From assembly GCF_943737015.1 (NCBI RefSeq), contig NZ_CALSFP010000001.1, positions 1,364,001 to 1,428,000 of the forward strand: a DNA stretch of 64,000 bases, in the 5' to 3' direction. Both the position numbers and the translations under genes were made by a program. The stretch is from Staphylococcus sp. Marseille-Q5304 (GTDB lineage Bacteria > Bacillota > Bacilli > Staphylococcales > Staphylococcaceae). Positions 28,932 through 41,893 of the stretch are shown here, in pieces. The stretch's first letter is position 1. Each line of letters starts with the position of its first letter. The notes beneath the pieces were generated by a model. The model saw nothing but the letters and a program-made list of their open reading frames with translations. It did not search any database and was not told the DNA's origin.

Positions 28932-29213
28932 TTAAATGCCTGAAGAGTTAAAGTATTTTTGGTCGTCATTTGAAGTTTGCACAGTTTTTACGGCTTTATA
29001 ACTGTCATACCCACTACTCTTTTCAAAAGTTTTAAAAATTTGTTTTTCCTCTGCCTTACCTGGCACAATTTTTTTAAATTGCTTATAACGGTTTAGCAAT
29101 GTTGTTCCTTCAACACGATCTTCATAAAATGATTCTACCGCATTAAAAAATGAGACAACTTCCATCATTTCCTCATTGGTCCAATCTAAATCTATCGGAT
29201 ATTGATATTCCAT
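28932..29213 (-). CDS. UPF0223 family protein (YktA-like)
   Basis: A 93-residue soluble protein of the UPF0223 family. It begins [31 protein letters not shown], the family's conserved start, and continues with [39 protein letters not shown] choose the internal ATG (29213), because AGAGGAG is 8 bases upstream and homologues start there; the longer frame would overlap the pdhD terminator. Function is unknown, but the gene follows pdhD in Bacillales (yktA). Confidence 0.9.
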   Translation of the reverse strand: MEYQYPIDLDWTNEEMMEVVSFFNAVESFYEDRVEGTTLLNRYKQFKKIVPGKAEEKQIFKTFEKSSGYDSYKAVKTVQTSNDDQKYFNSSGI

Positions 29214-29278
29214 AATGAAATTTCTCCTCTTAATTTTTATTAAGTTATTTAAAGTAATTGAATGGTGCACCATAAATT

Positions 29279-29317
29279 GAAAAATAACCACTAGTAAGCA
29301 TACCAGTGGTTATTTTC
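29279..29317 (-). terminator. Terminator of the pdhABCD operon
   Basis: AAAATAACCACT and AGTGGTTATTTT form a hairpin 38 bases after the pdhD stop, with T residues following on the minus strand. Confidence 0.88.
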
Positions 29318-29354
29318 TGTAGATTATTTAAAAGTTCAGTTGTAATTATATAAA

Positions 29355-30761
29355 TTACATAGTGTGGATTGGTAAACCTAAAGCTTTTTCAGCAGCTTCC
29401 ATTGACATTTCACCTAAAGTTGGGTGAGCATGTACTGTTAATGCTAAGTCTTCAGCATTCATACCTGATTCAATTGCTAAACCTAATTCAGAAATAATGT
29501 CTGAAGCACCAGAACCAACAACTTGAGCTCCTACTAAAGTATTGTCTTCTTTAAGTGTTAACAATTTAACGAATCCGTTTGTATCATCTAGTGATAATGC
29601 ACGGCCATTTGCTGCGTAAGGGAATTTAGCAGCTTTCACTTCTAAACCTTCTTCTTTAGCTTGCGCTTCTGTATAACCAACTTGAGCTAATTCTGGTTCA
29701 GTGAAGCAAACTGCTGGCATACCGATGTAGTCAACTTCTGCAGCTTCACCTGAAATAGCTTCAGCTGCTACTTTCGCTTCATAACTAGCTTTATGTGCTA
29801 GTGGTAATCCTGGAACGATATCACCAATTGCATAAATGTTTTCAATTGAAGTACGGCTTTGTTTGTCTACTTCGATTAAACCACGGTCAGCAAATTTCAT
29901 ACCTAATTCTTCTAAACCAAGTTCGTCTGTATTTGGTTTACGACCTACAGTTACTAATACGTAGTCAGCATCGATTGTTTGCTCTTCACCGTTAACTTCG
30001 TAAGTAACTTTAACGCCGTCTTCAGTTTCTTCAGCTGATTTAGCCATAGCTTCTGTGACGATTTCAACGCCTTTTTCTTTCATACCTTTCTTAACTGGTT
30101 GAGTCATTTGTTTCTCGAATCCACCTAAGATATCTTTAGCGCCTTCTAAAATCGTAACTTCTGTACCGAAGTTTGCGAATGCAGTACCAAGTTCTGAACC
30201 GATATATCCGCCACCAACAACAACTAATTTACCTGGTACTTCTTGTAAACCTAAAGCACCTGTTGAGTCGATTACGCGATTACCGAATTCGAAGTTAGGG
30301 ATTTCAATTGGTCTTGAACCAGTAGCAACAATAGCGTTTTTGAAGTTATAAGTTTGTGCACTTTTTTCGTCCATAACGCGTAAGCTGTTATTGTCTACGA
30401 AGTAAGCTTCACCTTTAACAATTTCAACTTTGTTGCCTTTTAATAAACCTTCAACACCACTTGTTAATTTGTGAACAACTGATTGTTTGAATTCTTGAAC
30501 TTTGTCAAATTTAAGTGAAACACTTTCAGCAATAACACCTAAGTTTTCAGAGCTCTTTGTTTCATCGTAACGATGAGAAGCATGTAATAATGCTTTAGAA
30601 GGGATACAACCAACGTTTAAACATACCCCACCTAGTTCACCTTTTTCTACGATTGTTACTTTTTGTCCTAATTGTGCTGCACGAATTGCTGCAACGTATC
30701 CTCCTGGTCCTGCTCCGATAACTATAGTATCTGTTTCAATTGGGAAATCTCCAACTACCAT
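29355..30761 (-). CDS. pdhD: Dihydrolipoamide dehydrogenase (E3)
   Basis: A flavoprotein that reoxidises dihydrolipoyl groups of the pyruvate dehydrogenase complex with NAD. It has 468 aa. The FAD-binding [17 protein letters not shown] is at residues 16-32, and the redox disulfide is Cys47/Cys52 in [13 protein letters not shown]. The NAD-binding motif is [19 protein letters not shown], a second FAD contact is [17 protein letters not shown], and the catalytic His446-Glu451 pair is in HPTLGE. It is the last gene of the operon, 4 bases after pdhC. It probably also serves other 2-oxoacid dehydrogenases. Confidence 0.98.
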   Translation of the reverse strand: MVVGDFPIETDTIVIGAGPGGYVAAIRAAQLGQKVTIVEKGELGGVCLNVGCIPSKALLHASHRYDETKSSENLGVIAESVSLKFDKVQEFKQSVVHKLTSGVEGLLKGNKVEIVKGEAYFVDNNSLRVMDEKSAQTYNFKNAIVATGSRPIEIPNFEFGNRVIDSTGALGLQEVPGKLVVVGGGYIGSELGTAFANFGTEVTILEGAKDILGGFEKQMTQPVKKGMKEKGVEIVTEAMAKSAEETEDGVKVTYEVNGEEQTIDADYVLVTVGRKPNTDELGLEELGMKFADRGLIEVDKQSRTSIENIYAIGDIVPGLPLAHKASYEAKVAAEAISGEAAEVDYIGMPAVCFTEPELAQVGYTEAQAKEEGLEVKAAKFPYAANGRALSLDDTNGFVKLLTLKEDNTLVGAQVVGSGASDIISELGLAIESGMNAEDLALTVHAHPTLGEMSMEAAEKALGLPIHTM

Positions 30762-30765
30762 AATT

Positions 30766-32073
30766 TTACCCCTCCATTAATAATAATTCTGGATTATTTA
30801 ATAATCGTTTGATGTGATTCATTGCGTTTTGTCCAGTAGCACCATCAATTTGTCTATGGTCAAAGCTTAATGATAATGATAATACTGGAGCTGCAATAAT
30901 TTCTCCGTCTTTCACAATTGGTTTTTGTGCAATACGGCCAATTCCTAAGATTGCTACTTCTGGGTGATTGATAACTGGTGTGAACCATTGGCCACCAGCT
31001 GAACCAATATTACTAATTGTACAAGTTGCACCTTTCATTTCTTCTGAACTTAGTTTACCATCTCTTGCTTTAACTGCAAGTTCATTGATTTCATCTGAAA
31101 TTTGGAACATAGATTTGCGATCAGCATGTTTAACAACAGGTACTAATAAACCTCTGTCTGTATCTGCTGCGATTCCGATATTCCAATAATGTTTATGCAC
31201 AACTTCTCCAGCTTCTTCGTTGAATGAAGTGTTAAGCGCTGGATATTTCTTAAGTGCAGAAACAAGTGCTTTAACAACATACGGTAAGAATGTTAATTTC
31301 GTACCTTGTTCTGCTGCAACTTCTTTGAACTTCTTACGGTGATCCCAAAGTTCTTGTACATCAATTTCATCCATCAACGTAACGTGAGGAGCCGTATGTT
31401 TTGAATTAACCATTGCTTTTGCAATTGCTTTACGCATTGCAGGGATTTTTTCTGTTGATTCTGGGAATTCTCCTTCAGTTGAAACAGGTGCAGATTGTGC
31501 TGACTCTGAACCTTGAGCTTGACTTTCTTCACTTTGATCAGAAGATGCTGCTGCATCGCCATTTAAGTAAGCATCGATGTCTTCTTTAGTTGTACGACCA
31601 TTTTTACCTGTAGCAGCAACTGCTTTGATGTTAACACCATTTTCACGTGCATATTTACGCACTGATGGCATTGCTTTAACACGTTTATTTTCATCTACAT
31701 CTTCATCAGAACTTTCTGATTTAGCTGGTTCTTCAGATGTTTCTGATTTTTCTTCTTTTTCTTCTTGTGGTTCTTCTTTAGATGAATCAGCTGAATCGTC
31801 ACTATCGCTACCTTTAAATTGCATTTCTTCAGCATCAGGTGCGTCAATCTTAACGATTGTGTCACCAACGACCGCTACTGTCCCTTCATCAACTAATACA
31901 TCTTCAATTGTTCCAGAAACAGGTGACGGGATTTCAACAACAGATTTATCATTTTGAACTTCTGCTAAAACGTCGTCTTCTTCAATTTGATCTCCAGCTT
32001 TAATGAACCATTTTACTATTTCACCTTCGTGGATACCTTCACCAATATCGGGTAATTTAAATTCAAATGACAC
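30766..32073 (-). CDS. pdhC: Dihydrolipoyl acetyltransferase (E2)
   Basis: The core of the pyruvate dehydrogenase complex, 435 aa. One lipoyl domain is at the N-terminus, with Lys43 in NDKSVVEIP as the lipoylation site. A flexible Ser/Glu-rich linker (about 95-130) follows, then the peripheral subunit-binding domain (about 132-170, [16 protein letters not shown]). A second linker precedes the catalytic domain, with [12 protein letters not shown] holding His406 and Asp410. A single lipoyl domain is usual for Gram-positive E2p. It is separated from pdhB by 128 bases containing a stem-loop, the only sizeable gap in the operon. Confidence 0.98.
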   Translation of the reverse strand: MSFEFKLPDIGEGIHEGEIVKWFIKAGDQIEEDDVLAEVQNDKSVVEIPSPVSGTIEDVLVDEGTVAVVGDTIVKIDAPDAEEMQFKGSDSDDSADSSKEEPQEEKEEKSETSEEPAKSESSDEDVDENKRVKAMPSVRKYARENGVNIKAVAATGKNGRTTKEDIDAYLNGDAAASSDQSEESQAQGSESAQSAPVSTEGEFPESTEKIPAMRKAIAKAMVNSKHTAPHVTLMDEIDVQELWDHRKKFKEVAAEQGTKLTFLPYVVKALVSALKKYPALNTSFNEEAGEVVHKHYWNIGIAADTDRGLLVPVVKHADRKSMFQISDEINELAVKARDGKLSSEEMKGATCTISNIGSAGGQWFTPVINHPEVAILGIGRIAQKPIVKDGEIIAAPVLSLSLSFDHRQIDGATGQNAMNHIKRLLNNPELLLMEG

Positions 32074-32159
32074 GTTATTATCCTCCTAATATTCAATTTA
32101 ACTCTAAATGAGACAAAGAACGTGTGACAAAATGTCAGTTCTTATCTTTTATATAAACG

Positions 32160-32195
32160 CTAATGAGAGAGATAAACGTCATCTGCTCTCATTAG
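32160..32195 (-). other. Stem-loop between pdhB and pdhC
   Basis: CTAATGAGAG (32160-32169) and CTCTCATTAG (32186-32195) form a 10-bp perfect stem starting 6 bases after the pdhB stop. On the minus strand the following tract is CGTTTATAT, not a clean T-run. Just downstream, AAGAAC/GTTCTT (about 32115-32140) can form a second hairpin. It could be a partial terminator, an mRNA-end stabiliser or a processing site that sets pdhAB versus pdhCD levels. Confidence 0.65.
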
Positions 32196-32201
32196 TAGTT
32201 A

Positions 32202-33179
32202 TTAAAATTCTAATGTTGCTTTAGCTTTTTCAATAATATCGTTTTTGTTTGGTAACCAAACATTTTCAGCTTGAGTGAAAGGATATACTGTGTCAGCAGC
32301 TGCAACACGTGCAATAGGTGCTTCTAATGAAAGGATTGCACGTTCTGCTAATTCAGATGCTACTGTAGCACCTACACCAGCTTGACGTTGAGCTTCTTGA
32401 ACAACTACAGCGCGTCCAGTTTTTTCAACTGAAGCTACTAATGTTTCAATATCGATTGGTTGTACTGTTCTTAAGTCGATAACTTCAACAGAGTATCCTT
32501 CTTTTTCTAACTCTTCAGCAGCTTTTAATGATTCTTGAACCATTGCACCGTAAGCGATTAAAGTAATGTCATTACCTTCTTGCTTCACGTTCGCTTTACC
32601 GATATCAATTGTATATTCTTCTTCAGGCACATCTTCACGGAATGAACGGTATAATTTCATGTGCTCTAAGAATACAACTGGATCGTTACTGCGAATTGCA
32701 GAAATTAATAATCCTTTAGCATCATATGGGCTAGATGGGATTACGACATGTAAACCTGGTGATTGAGATAAGATACCTTCAAGGTTATCTGCGTGTAATT
32801 CAGGTGTATGTACCCCACCACCAAATGGTGCACGAATAGTTACAGGTGCTTGTTTTGAGTTACCTGAACGGAAACGTGTACGTGCAATTTGGCCTGCAAT
32901 CGCATCAAATACTTCAAATACGAAACCTAAGAATTGAATTTCCATTACCGGGCGGAATCCTTCAGTCGTTAAACCTAAGGCTAACCCACCAATACCTGAT
33001 TCTGCTAATGGTGTATCGAATACTCGGTCTTCACCGAATTCTTTTTGTAAACCTTCAGTTACACGGAATACACCGCCGTTTACACCAACGTCTTCACCGA
33101 AAAGTAACACGTCTTCATCGTTTTGTAATTCAGTTTTAAGCGCATTATTTATCGCTTGAACCATTGTCATTTGTGCCAT
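32202..33179 (-). CDS. pdhB: Pyruvate dehydrogenase E1 beta subunit
   Basis: A 325-residue subunit of the thiamine-diphosphate-dependent E1 heterotetramer. The N-terminal pyrimidine-binding domain has [38 protein letters not shown], including the Glu that activates the cofactor, and [23 protein letters not shown]. The C-terminal transketolase domain contains [13 protein letters not shown] and [14 protein letters not shown]. It follows pdhA after 3 bases. It works with PdhA to decarboxylate pyruvate and acetylate the E2 lipoyl arm. Confidence 0.98.
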   Translation of the reverse strand: MAQMTMVQAINNALKTELQNDEDVLLFGEDVGVNGGVFRVTEGLQKEFGEDRVFDTPLAESGIGGLALGLTTEGFRPVMEIQFLGFVFEVFDAIAGQIARTRFRSGNSKQAPVTIRAPFGGGVHTPELHADNLEGILSQSPGLHVVIPSSPYDAKGLLISAIRSNDPVVFLEHMKLYRSFREDVPEEEYTIDIGKANVKQEGNDITLIAYGAMVQESLKAAEELEKEGYSVEVIDLRTVQPIDIETLVASVEKTGRAVVVQEAQRQAGVGATVASELAERAILSLEAPIARVAAADTVYPFTQAENVWLPNKNDIIEKAKATLEF

Positions 33180-33182
33180 CTG

Positions 33183-34295
<1,113 letters not shown>

Positions 34296-34346
34296 TCAAT
34301 TCACCATACCTTTCCCGTATAATAGAAATTCATTTTATCCTTTAAT

Positions 34347-34375
34347 ATTGTATCACAAAACTGTTATACTGTTAA
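34347..34375 (-). promoter_or_regulatory. Candidate sigma-A promoter of pdhABCD
   Basis: On the minus strand, TTAACA (34370-34375) and TACAAT (34347-34352) are spaced 17 bases. The start would be near 34340, giving a leader of about 45 bases before the pdhA ATG. Confidence 0.7.
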
Positions 34376-34562
34376 ACAATTATAAAAAGTTCTGTAACAC
34401 TTGCAATGACTACAGTTAGAGAACTGTATTATTATTTATGAGCGGTCTGTATCACTCAATTTGCAAACATACATAAAACAGTGTGTTCTTTTATGTAAGC
34501 GCCCTCATCTAATATTTTATATCTTCACCTTTTAAATTTCAAATCAATATACTTGTTCAACT

Positions 34563-35189
34563 CTAAGCTAGCGAATCGACATCTGCCTTTTCTGTTTTCA
34601 CTTTATTTGTTGCTTTGGAGTAATCTTTAAACGCTTTGTTCATCTCTTTATATGCTTTTGATACTGATTTTGATTTTTCATTAATTGTATTTTGGTCAAC
34701 TTGACCTTTCGCTGTGTAGTTGAACATATCTTTTTCTTTTTTCATGATATTTTCGTAAACTTCAGCGTACTTATCGTGTGCTTTATATTTGTCTTTCATT
34801 GCATCGTTGAGTTGTTTAACTTCTTTTTTCTTTTTCTTATTTTCTATTTTACCTATGTGTTTTTCAGCTTTTTTAAATTCTTTTTCAGATTTAGCCATTG
34901 CATCTTGCTCTTTCTTAAATTGCTGTTGACGATCATCAACGTTTTTTACTACCTTATTAGATGTTTCTTTTACTTTTTGTTCATCTTTTCCATCAATATT
35001 TTGTACTAATTCTTGTTTCTTCTCTTCTAACTTGTTTAGTTTTTTACCTACTGATGTAAGAGATTTTTCTTCATCAAATGCACTTTGAATATTTTTATTA
35101 TACGCTTTGATTTCTCCCTTATCAGTCGTACAACCTGCAACTAACAAAGTAGATGCTAACACAGCACCGATGCCATACTTTAATTTCAT
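34563..35189 (-). CDS. YkyA-type lipoprotein
   Basis: A 208-residue lipoprotein: a signal peptide with lipobox LVAGC (Cys20) is followed by TTDKGEIKAYNKNIQ. The mature part is almost entirely charged helix (KLNKLEEKKQELVQNIDGKDEQKVKETSNKV; EKEFKKAEKHIGKIENKKKKKEVKQLNDAMKD), a coiled coil of the YkyA/putative cell-wall binding lipoprotein family. B. subtilis ykyA has the same position between def and pdhA. It should be attached to the outer face of the membrane. Function is not established. It is divergent from def. Confidence 0.88.
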   Translation of the reverse strand: MKLKYGIGAVLASTLLVAGCTTDKGEIKAYNKNIQSAFDEEKSLTSVGKKLNKLEEKKQELVQNIDGKDEQKVKETSNKVVKNVDDRQQQFKKEQDAMAKSEKEFKKAEKHIGKIENKKKKKEVKQLNDAMKDKYKAHDKYAEVYENIMKKEKDMFNYTAKGQVDQNTINEKSKSVSKAYKEMNKAFKDYSKATNKVKTEKADVDSLA

Positions 35190-35313
35190 TTTTGAAAAAT
35201 CCTCCTTTATTTGAATGTAATGTTATATAATAATTTATTATAAATCAAATGTATCACTGTATTTTACTGCCTAATCTTTGGTATATTTTACAATAAGGAA
35301 GGTGTATGAATAA

Positions 35314-35865
35314 ATGTTAACTATGAAAGATATTATTCGAGATGGACACCCTACACTTCGTGCTAAAGCCGAAGATGTTCATTTCCCTTTATCAGATGAA
35401 GATCGAAATACTTTAAAAGAAATGCGTGAGTTTCTTATTAACAGTCAGGACGAAACGACAGCTAATAAATATGGTCTACGTTCTGGTGTTGGTCTTGCCG
35501 CTCCACAAATCAACGTTTCGAAAAGAATGTTAGCGGTATATTTACCAGATGATGGAAACGGTAAGAGCTACGATTTAATGCTTGTCAACCCGAAAGTAAT
35601 GAGCCATAGTGTACAGGAAGCTTATTTACCGTCTGGAGAAGGTTGTTTAAGTGTAGATGAAAACATTCCTGGTCTTGTGCACCGTAAAAACAGAATCACG
35701 GTGAAAGCTTATGACATAGATGGAAATGAAATTAAGTTAAGATTAAAAGGTTATCCTGCCATCATATTACAACACGAAATCGATCATCTTAACGGTGTAA
35801 TGTTCTATGACTATATCGATCAAAACAATCCACTCCAACCACATGATGATGCCGTTGAGGTTTAA
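35314..35865 (+). CDS. def: Peptide deformylase
   Basis: A metalloenzyme that removes the formyl group from nascent proteins, 183 aa, type II as usual in Gram-positives. Motif I is GVGLAAPQI (residues 58-66), motif II is EGCLSV with metal ligand Cys111, and motif III is HEIDHLNG with His154, Glu155 and His158. The start [16 protein letters not shown] agrees with S. aureus Def. The ribosome site GGAAGGTG is slightly far (about 11 bases), and an ATGAATAAATGTTAA mini-frame overlaps the start, so a little translational tuning is possible. It is a single-gene unit with its own terminator. Confidence 0.97.
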   Translation: MLTMKDIIRDGHPTLRAKAEDVHFPLSDEDRNTLKEMREFLINSQDETTANKYGLRSGVGLAAPQINVSKRMLAVYLPDDGNGKSYDLMLVNPKVMSHSVQEAYLPSGEGCLSVDENIPGLVHRKNRITVKAYDIDGNEIKLRLKGYPAIILQHEIDHLNGVMFYDYIDQNNPLQPHDDAVEV

Positions 35866-35886
35866 CATTCTTATGAAAATAGTTAT

Positions 35887-35929
35887 AGCCATCAACTCTA
35901 GCGTAAAAGTTAGGTTGATGGCTTTTTCT
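35887..35929 (+). terminator. Terminator after def
   Basis: AGCCATCAAC (from 35887) and GTTGATGGCT (to 35922) form a 10-bp stem followed by TTTTT. Confidence 0.9.
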
Positions 35930-36201
35930 TATAAAAAATCATCTCGACGTTCTGTGTACTCAACATTTATACCTTCTAATTGCTGTTTTATATGTTTGAG
36001 TTTATTTGTATCTATAAATTCAGGATCATGGTTGTGTTTGACATATACTTGATCCCCTTCTACGTTATCGATAATTTCGTCATAGTTAAAAAACATTATG
36101 ACTTGTTCAGATCTAATTTCAAATGTAATTCCTGTAAATATTTTGTCAGAGCGTTTTTTCTCAACTTTAATATCCTCAATAATTTGCGTTACATGATCCA
36201 A
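35929..36201 (-). CDS. Conserved hypothetical protein, about 90 aa
   Basis: I do not recognise a named family. The frame reads DHVTQIIEDIKVEKKRSDKIFTGITFEIRSEQVIMFFNYDEIIDNVEGDQVYVKHNHDPEFID and ends NVEYTERRDDFL, a soluble, charged, probably alpha-beta protein. No ATG is usable: the best start is TTG at 36201, 6 bases after AAGGGTG. GTG at 36210 overlaps that ribosome site, and the frame extends to TTG at 36240. A conserved small gene in this place, convergent with def, is present in other staphylococci as I recall. Its end overlaps the def terminator T-run. Confidence 0.6.
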   Translation of the reverse strand: MDHVTQIIEDIKVEKKRSDKIFTGITFEIRSEQVIMFFNYDEIIDNVEGDQVYVKHNHDPEFIDTNKLKHIKQQLEGINVEYTERRDDFL

Positions 36202-36662
36202 TGTTATCACCCTTACTTTTCTTTCTATAATGGTGCCCAATTATTCTAAATATATCGGACGCTTCACTTTAATCATAATGAACTTCTCACACTGACTCAA
36301 GCACAAATATATTCAATGTTAAAAATATTTTCCATTAAATGGAATTTAGTGTATAGATATTTATTTCAAAGCATTCATATTAAAAGAACAACAAAAATAA
36401 AACTGCTTTATTTATTTCTTCACATCATGTAAAATGAGTAATAACTGAAAATACATAGCTTAATAATGTATTTTTTTAGCGAACGAACAACAATAAATCC
36501 TAGCAACATACTTGGCACATTCGCTAGTATGTTATTTTATATTCGGTAATAAAACGATATAACAATAAAGTATTTTTTATATAGATCGTACGTTTTAATC
36601 GATGAATTTATAGGATTCAAATAAATAATAATTTCTAGTTATTACAGGAGGAACAGTCAATA
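36202..36662. other. Intergenic region upstream of rpoY-rnjA with stem-loops
   Basis: 460 bases without a gene. On the plus strand ATACAT/ATGTAT (36451-36471) plus seven T looks like a small terminator. Immediately after, TAGCGAA (36477-36483) can pair with TTCGCTA (36520-36526), while AACATACT (36505-36512) can pair with AGTATGTT (36526-36533) followed by ATTTTAT; the two pairings overlap by one base. A TTTATT/TAAAAT pair near 36409-36437 could start such a transcript. This may be a short RNA or an attenuated leader. The remainder is plain AT-rich sequence. Confidence 0.45.
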
Positions 36663-38689
<2,027 letters not shown>

Positions 38690-38694
38690 TCAAT

Positions 38695-38735
38695 AAAAAG
38701 CACGTGAATGATTTATAATCATTCACGTGCTTTTA
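38695..38735. terminator. Bidirectional terminator between rnjA and ktr gene
   Basis: AAAAAGCACGTGAATGAT pairs with ATCATTCACGTGCTTTT, a long perfect stem between converging genes. Confidence 0.93.
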
Positions 38736-38745
38736 CTATATTCAG

Positions 38746-39405
38746 TTATCTGACAACCTTTTTCTCGAAACGATTTAAGTCATTATCGTGACCTATCATG
38801 ATGAGAATGTCGCCTATTTCAACACTAATATTAGGATCCGGTGATACAAGAATTTCTCTACCGCGTTTAATTGCAATAATACTTATACCGAATTGTGCAC
38901 GAATATCTAAGTCAATAATTGATTGTCCGGCCATCTTTTCACTTGCTTTAATTTCAACAATTGAATGTTCATCCGCAAGTTCAAGATAATCTAACACACT
39001 CGCACTTGCCACATTATGTGCAATACGACGACCCATATCTCTTTCAGGGTGTACAACTGTGTCCGCGCCTATTTTATTTAATATTTTAGCATGATAATCA
39101 TTTTGGGCTTTGGCAGTAACCTTTTTAACCCCTAATTCCTTTAAGATAAGTGTAGTTAATGTACTAGATTGAATATTTTCCCCGATTGCAACAATCACGT
39201 GGTCAAAATTTCTTATACCTAAACTCTTCATTACAGTTTCATCCGTTGTATCTGAAACTACAGCATGTGTAGCGATATCACTGTATTCGTTCACACGTGC
39301 TTCATCCATATCAATCGCCATAACATCCATATCTAAAGCGTTAAGTTCTCTTACAATACTTCCGCCAAATCGGCCTAAACCAATGACTACATATTCTTTA
39401 TCCAT
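38746..39405 (-). CDS. Potassium uptake RCK regulatory subunit (KtrA/KtrC type)
   Basis: A 219-residue cytosolic gating ring protein for Ktr potassium channels. The N-terminal Rossmann fold begins YVVIGLGRFGGSIVREL (GxGxxG) with AIDMDEARVNEYSD and VIVAIGENIQSSTLTTLILKELG, and binds ATP/ADP or NADH. The C-terminal RCK_C domain (about 135-219, VEIKASEKMAGQSIIDLDIRAQFGISIIAIKRG) is the part that binds c-di-AMP in the S. aureus KtrA orthologue. The membrane subunits KtrB/KtrD are elsewhere. B. subtilis ktrC (ykqB) also neighbours rnjA. It is monocistronic. Confidence 0.93.
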   Translation of the reverse strand: MDKEYVVIGLGRFGGSIVRELNALDMDVMAIDMDEARVNEYSDIATHAVVSDTTDETVMKSLGIRNFDHVIVAIGENIQSSTLTTLILKELGVKKVTAKAQNDYHAKILNKIGADTVVHPERDMGRRIAHNVASASVLDYLELADEHSIVEIKASEKMAGQSIIDLDIRAQFGISIIAIKRGREILVSPDPNISVEIGDILIMIGHDNDLNRFEKKVVR

Positions 39406-39500
39406 AATTGTCCTCCAACTAAAAATCGAGGTAAGTTGATCCAGTTCGTACGTAAGATACGTAAAGTATGAATCAAACTCACCTCAGCATTATTATATGG

Positions 39501-40517
39501 TTATTTCTTGCCTCTCACATAAGAGGTATCAAAGATAAATAATCTCATTAACAATATTAACGATGGTATGAGTAAAAGTAAAGCAAAAATGAATACAACG
39601 ATTAACGTAATCGCCATGCTTGGATTCGTAACGCTTTGATTAAGTTTAATATAAGGGTCTAAAATATAAGGCAATTTACTCATGCCATAACCGAAAAATG
39701 CAAAAGCCATTTGGAACATGACCATGATAAATGCGATACCATGATATTTCTTAATTAACGTTAGTATCATTGCGATTACAAAGAAAATAAAACTTAGTAA
39801 AAACATCCACCAGTAATGTGTAACAGCAACTTCAAAATGGTGTTTGTTTTGTACACGTAATGATAAAAATACAAATAATGAAATAGCTATCATCGGTGGC
39901 CCCCAGAACAAGAACCAGTATCTCAACAATTTATATGCTTCAGTATCTTTAGCTTTAGAAGCATAGTAAGTTAAAAATCCTGAAGAAATATATAATACCG
40001 AAACAATGGCTAAAAATACTACTGCCCATGCGTACGGGCTTAGCAATAATTCTGTCCAATTTAAATCTAAATGCGATTCTTTTCCAGTTATATAACCACC
40101 TTCAGATATTGTTAAAACCGTTGCCAGTGAACCTGGAATAAACAATCCTGCTAAACCATACATAATCAACCAAGGTAGCTTTGTATCTGGGCCATAATTT
40201 TCAAAGGCATAAAAAGCACCTCTAATTGAAAGGAGTAATAGTGCTACAGAAGCTGGTACCAACAAGACTGTCCCGAAATATTTAGCTGTATCCGGGAAGA
40301 ATCCAACCATCCCAACAAAGAAAAATACAAAGAATACGTTCGTTACTTCCCAAACTGGGTTGAGATAACGTGCGATAATATGATTAATCTTCTTATCCTG
40401 TTTCGTGATTTTAGCATGGACCGTAAAGAACCCAGCACCAAAATCAATAGATGCCACGATGATATAACAATATAAAAATACCCACAATACTGTAATACCG
40501 ATATATGAATAAATCAT
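39501..40517 (-). CDS. cydB: Cytochrome bd ubiquinol/menaquinol oxidase subunit II
   Basis: A 338-residue integral membrane subunit of cytochrome bd with about eight to nine hydrophobic helices. Seen: LWVFLYCYIIVASIDFGAGFFTVHAK at the N-terminus, HIIARYLNPVWEVTNVFFVFFFVGMVGFFP, and ISLFVFLSLRVQNKHHFEVAVTHYWW. It partners CydA to reduce oxygen with menaquinol at low oxygen. Its ATG overlaps the cydA stop by 4 bases (ATGA). It probably shares regulation with cydA. Confidence 0.96.
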   Translation of the reverse strand: MIYSYIGITVLWVFLYCYIIVASIDFGAGFFTVHAKITKQDKKINHIIARYLNPVWEVTNVFFVFFFVGMVGFFPDTAKYFGTVLLVPASVALLLLSIRGAFYAFENYGPDTKLPWLIMYGLAGLFIPGSLATVLTISEGGYITGKESHLDLNWTELLLSPYAWAVVFLAIVSVLYISSGFLTYYASKAKDTEAYKLLRYWFLFWGPPMIAISLFVFLSLRVQNKHHFEVAVTHYWWMFLLSFIFFVIAMILTLIKKYHGIAFIMVMFQMAFAFFGYGMSKLPYILDPYIKLNQSVTNPSMAITLIVVFIFALLLLIPSLILLMRLFIFDTSYVRGKK

Positions 40518-41869
40518 GACTTAGCACCTCTTTCGATTTTCACTTTTTCAACGTCTTTATATGCAGGATTGTTTCGATACATTCTTATTAACACATAAGC
40601 ACTTGTGAATAATAATACAAGATACAATAACGCAAACATAATTGTGACGAGTGCTAAGCCCCCTGCTTGTGTTGCGGCGTCAGCAACTTTTAGATATCCT
40701 CGCACGAGCCATGGTTGACGTCCTTGCTCAGTTAAGAACCAACCAAATTCTATGGCTAATATTGATGCAGGCCCTGTTAAGATTGTGCCAATCACCATCG
40801 CTTTCGAAAATGTAAAGCGTCTTAATTTTTTTATTAATAAGGTAAGGATAAAGACACCTGAAATAATGAAACAAAATACGCCCATAAATACCATCAGATC
40901 AAAGAAGTAATGCACCATCATTGGTGGACGTAATTCTTTAGGGAAATCATTGAGTCCCTTCACCTTAGTATTTACGTTATTATCTGCTAAAAAGCTAAGT
41001 ACACCTGGTATTTCTATAGCGCCTTTTACTTTTTCAGTTTTCTCATCTAAACTACCAAATAAAACTAAATTTGCTTTAGATTGGGTATCAAAATGCCATT
41101 CATATGCAGCAAGTTTTTCAGGTTGTTCTTTGTGTAAAAATTTCGCCGATGCATCTCCAGCTATCATAGCACCTACAGTAAACACAATACCTAGTATCAT
41201 CGTTAATTTGAGTGCTTTTTTATGATAAGCTGTATCTTGTGAAAATTTATTTTTTAATAATTTATAAGCGGCAATACTTGCTAATACAAATGCCATCGTC
41301 ATATAAGCAGTAGCAACAACATGGAATGAACGAATAATAAATGAATCATTAAACATTGCTGCCCATGGTTGAACATTAACCATTTTTCCATGTTTCATTT
41401 CAAAGCCAGCTGGTGTGTTCATAAATGAATTCACTGCCGTAATAAAGAATGCTGAGAATGAACCACCGAGAATAACTGGTAAACTTATGAGGAAATGCGT
41501 CCATTTATTTTTAAATCTATCCCATGTATATAAATAAATGCTTAAGAAGATTGCTTCGAAGAAAAATGCGAAAGTTTCCATAAATAATGGTAAAGCTATA
41601 ACATGACCACCCATTTGCATGAAGGTCGGCCATAGTAATGAAAGTTGTAATCCAATAATTGTACCGGTTACAACTCCAACTGCAACCGTAATCGTATAAC
41701 CTTTAGTCCAACGCTTAGCTAAAGCAATATACTGATAATCATTACGTTTCAAGCCTATAAACTCGGCAATCGCGAACATTAATGGCATACCTACCCCAAT
41801 TGTTGCGAATATGATATGCACAGCGAGTGTCATGGCTGTTAGAAAACGTGCGATTTCAATTGAATCCAT
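40514..41869 (-). CDS. cydA: Cytochrome bd oxidase subunit I
   Basis: The heme-carrying subunit, 451 aa. The axial ligand of heme d/b595 region is His18 (TLAVHIIFATIGVGMP); GRQPWLVRGYLKVADAAT is the conserved Gln-loop-distal motif, and FFEAIFLSIYLYTWDRF and MHxAF-like helices complete the set. The Q-loop between helices 6 and 7 is short, as in other Gram-positive CydA. It is the first gene of cydAB. A perfect TGTGATAATCACA palindrome lies 25 bases upstream of the ATG, just after a TATACT -10, and may be an operator. Confidence 0.96.
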   Translation of the reverse strand: MDSIEIARFLTAMTLAVHIIFATIGVGMPLMFAIAEFIGLKRNDYQYIALAKRWTKGYTITVAVGVVTGTIIGLQLSLLWPTFMQMGGHVIALPLFMETFAFFFEAIFLSIYLYTWDRFKNKWTHFLISLPVILGGSFSAFFITAVNSFMNTPAGFEMKHGKMVNVQPWAAMFNDSFIIRSFHVVATAYMTMAFVLASIAAYKLLKNKFSQDTAYHKKALKLTMILGIVFTVGAMIAGDASAKFLHKEQPEKLAAYEWHFDTQSKANLVLFGSLDEKTEKVKGAIEIPGVLSFLADNNVNTKVKGLNDFPKELRPPMMVHYFFDLMVFMGVFCFIISGVFILTLLIKKLRRFTFSKAMVIGTILTGPASILAIEFGWFLTEQGRQPWLVRGYLKVADAATQAGGLALVTIMFALLYLVLLFTSAYVLIRMYRNNPAYKDVEKVKIERGAKS

Positions 41870-41893
41870 GTAATCACCTTTTTTCTATATATT

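Noticed and set aside
31577..31957. 126-aa plus-strand frame, Ser-rich
   Set aside because: Antisense of the Ser/Glu linker in pdhC. It reflects codon composition of the real gene.
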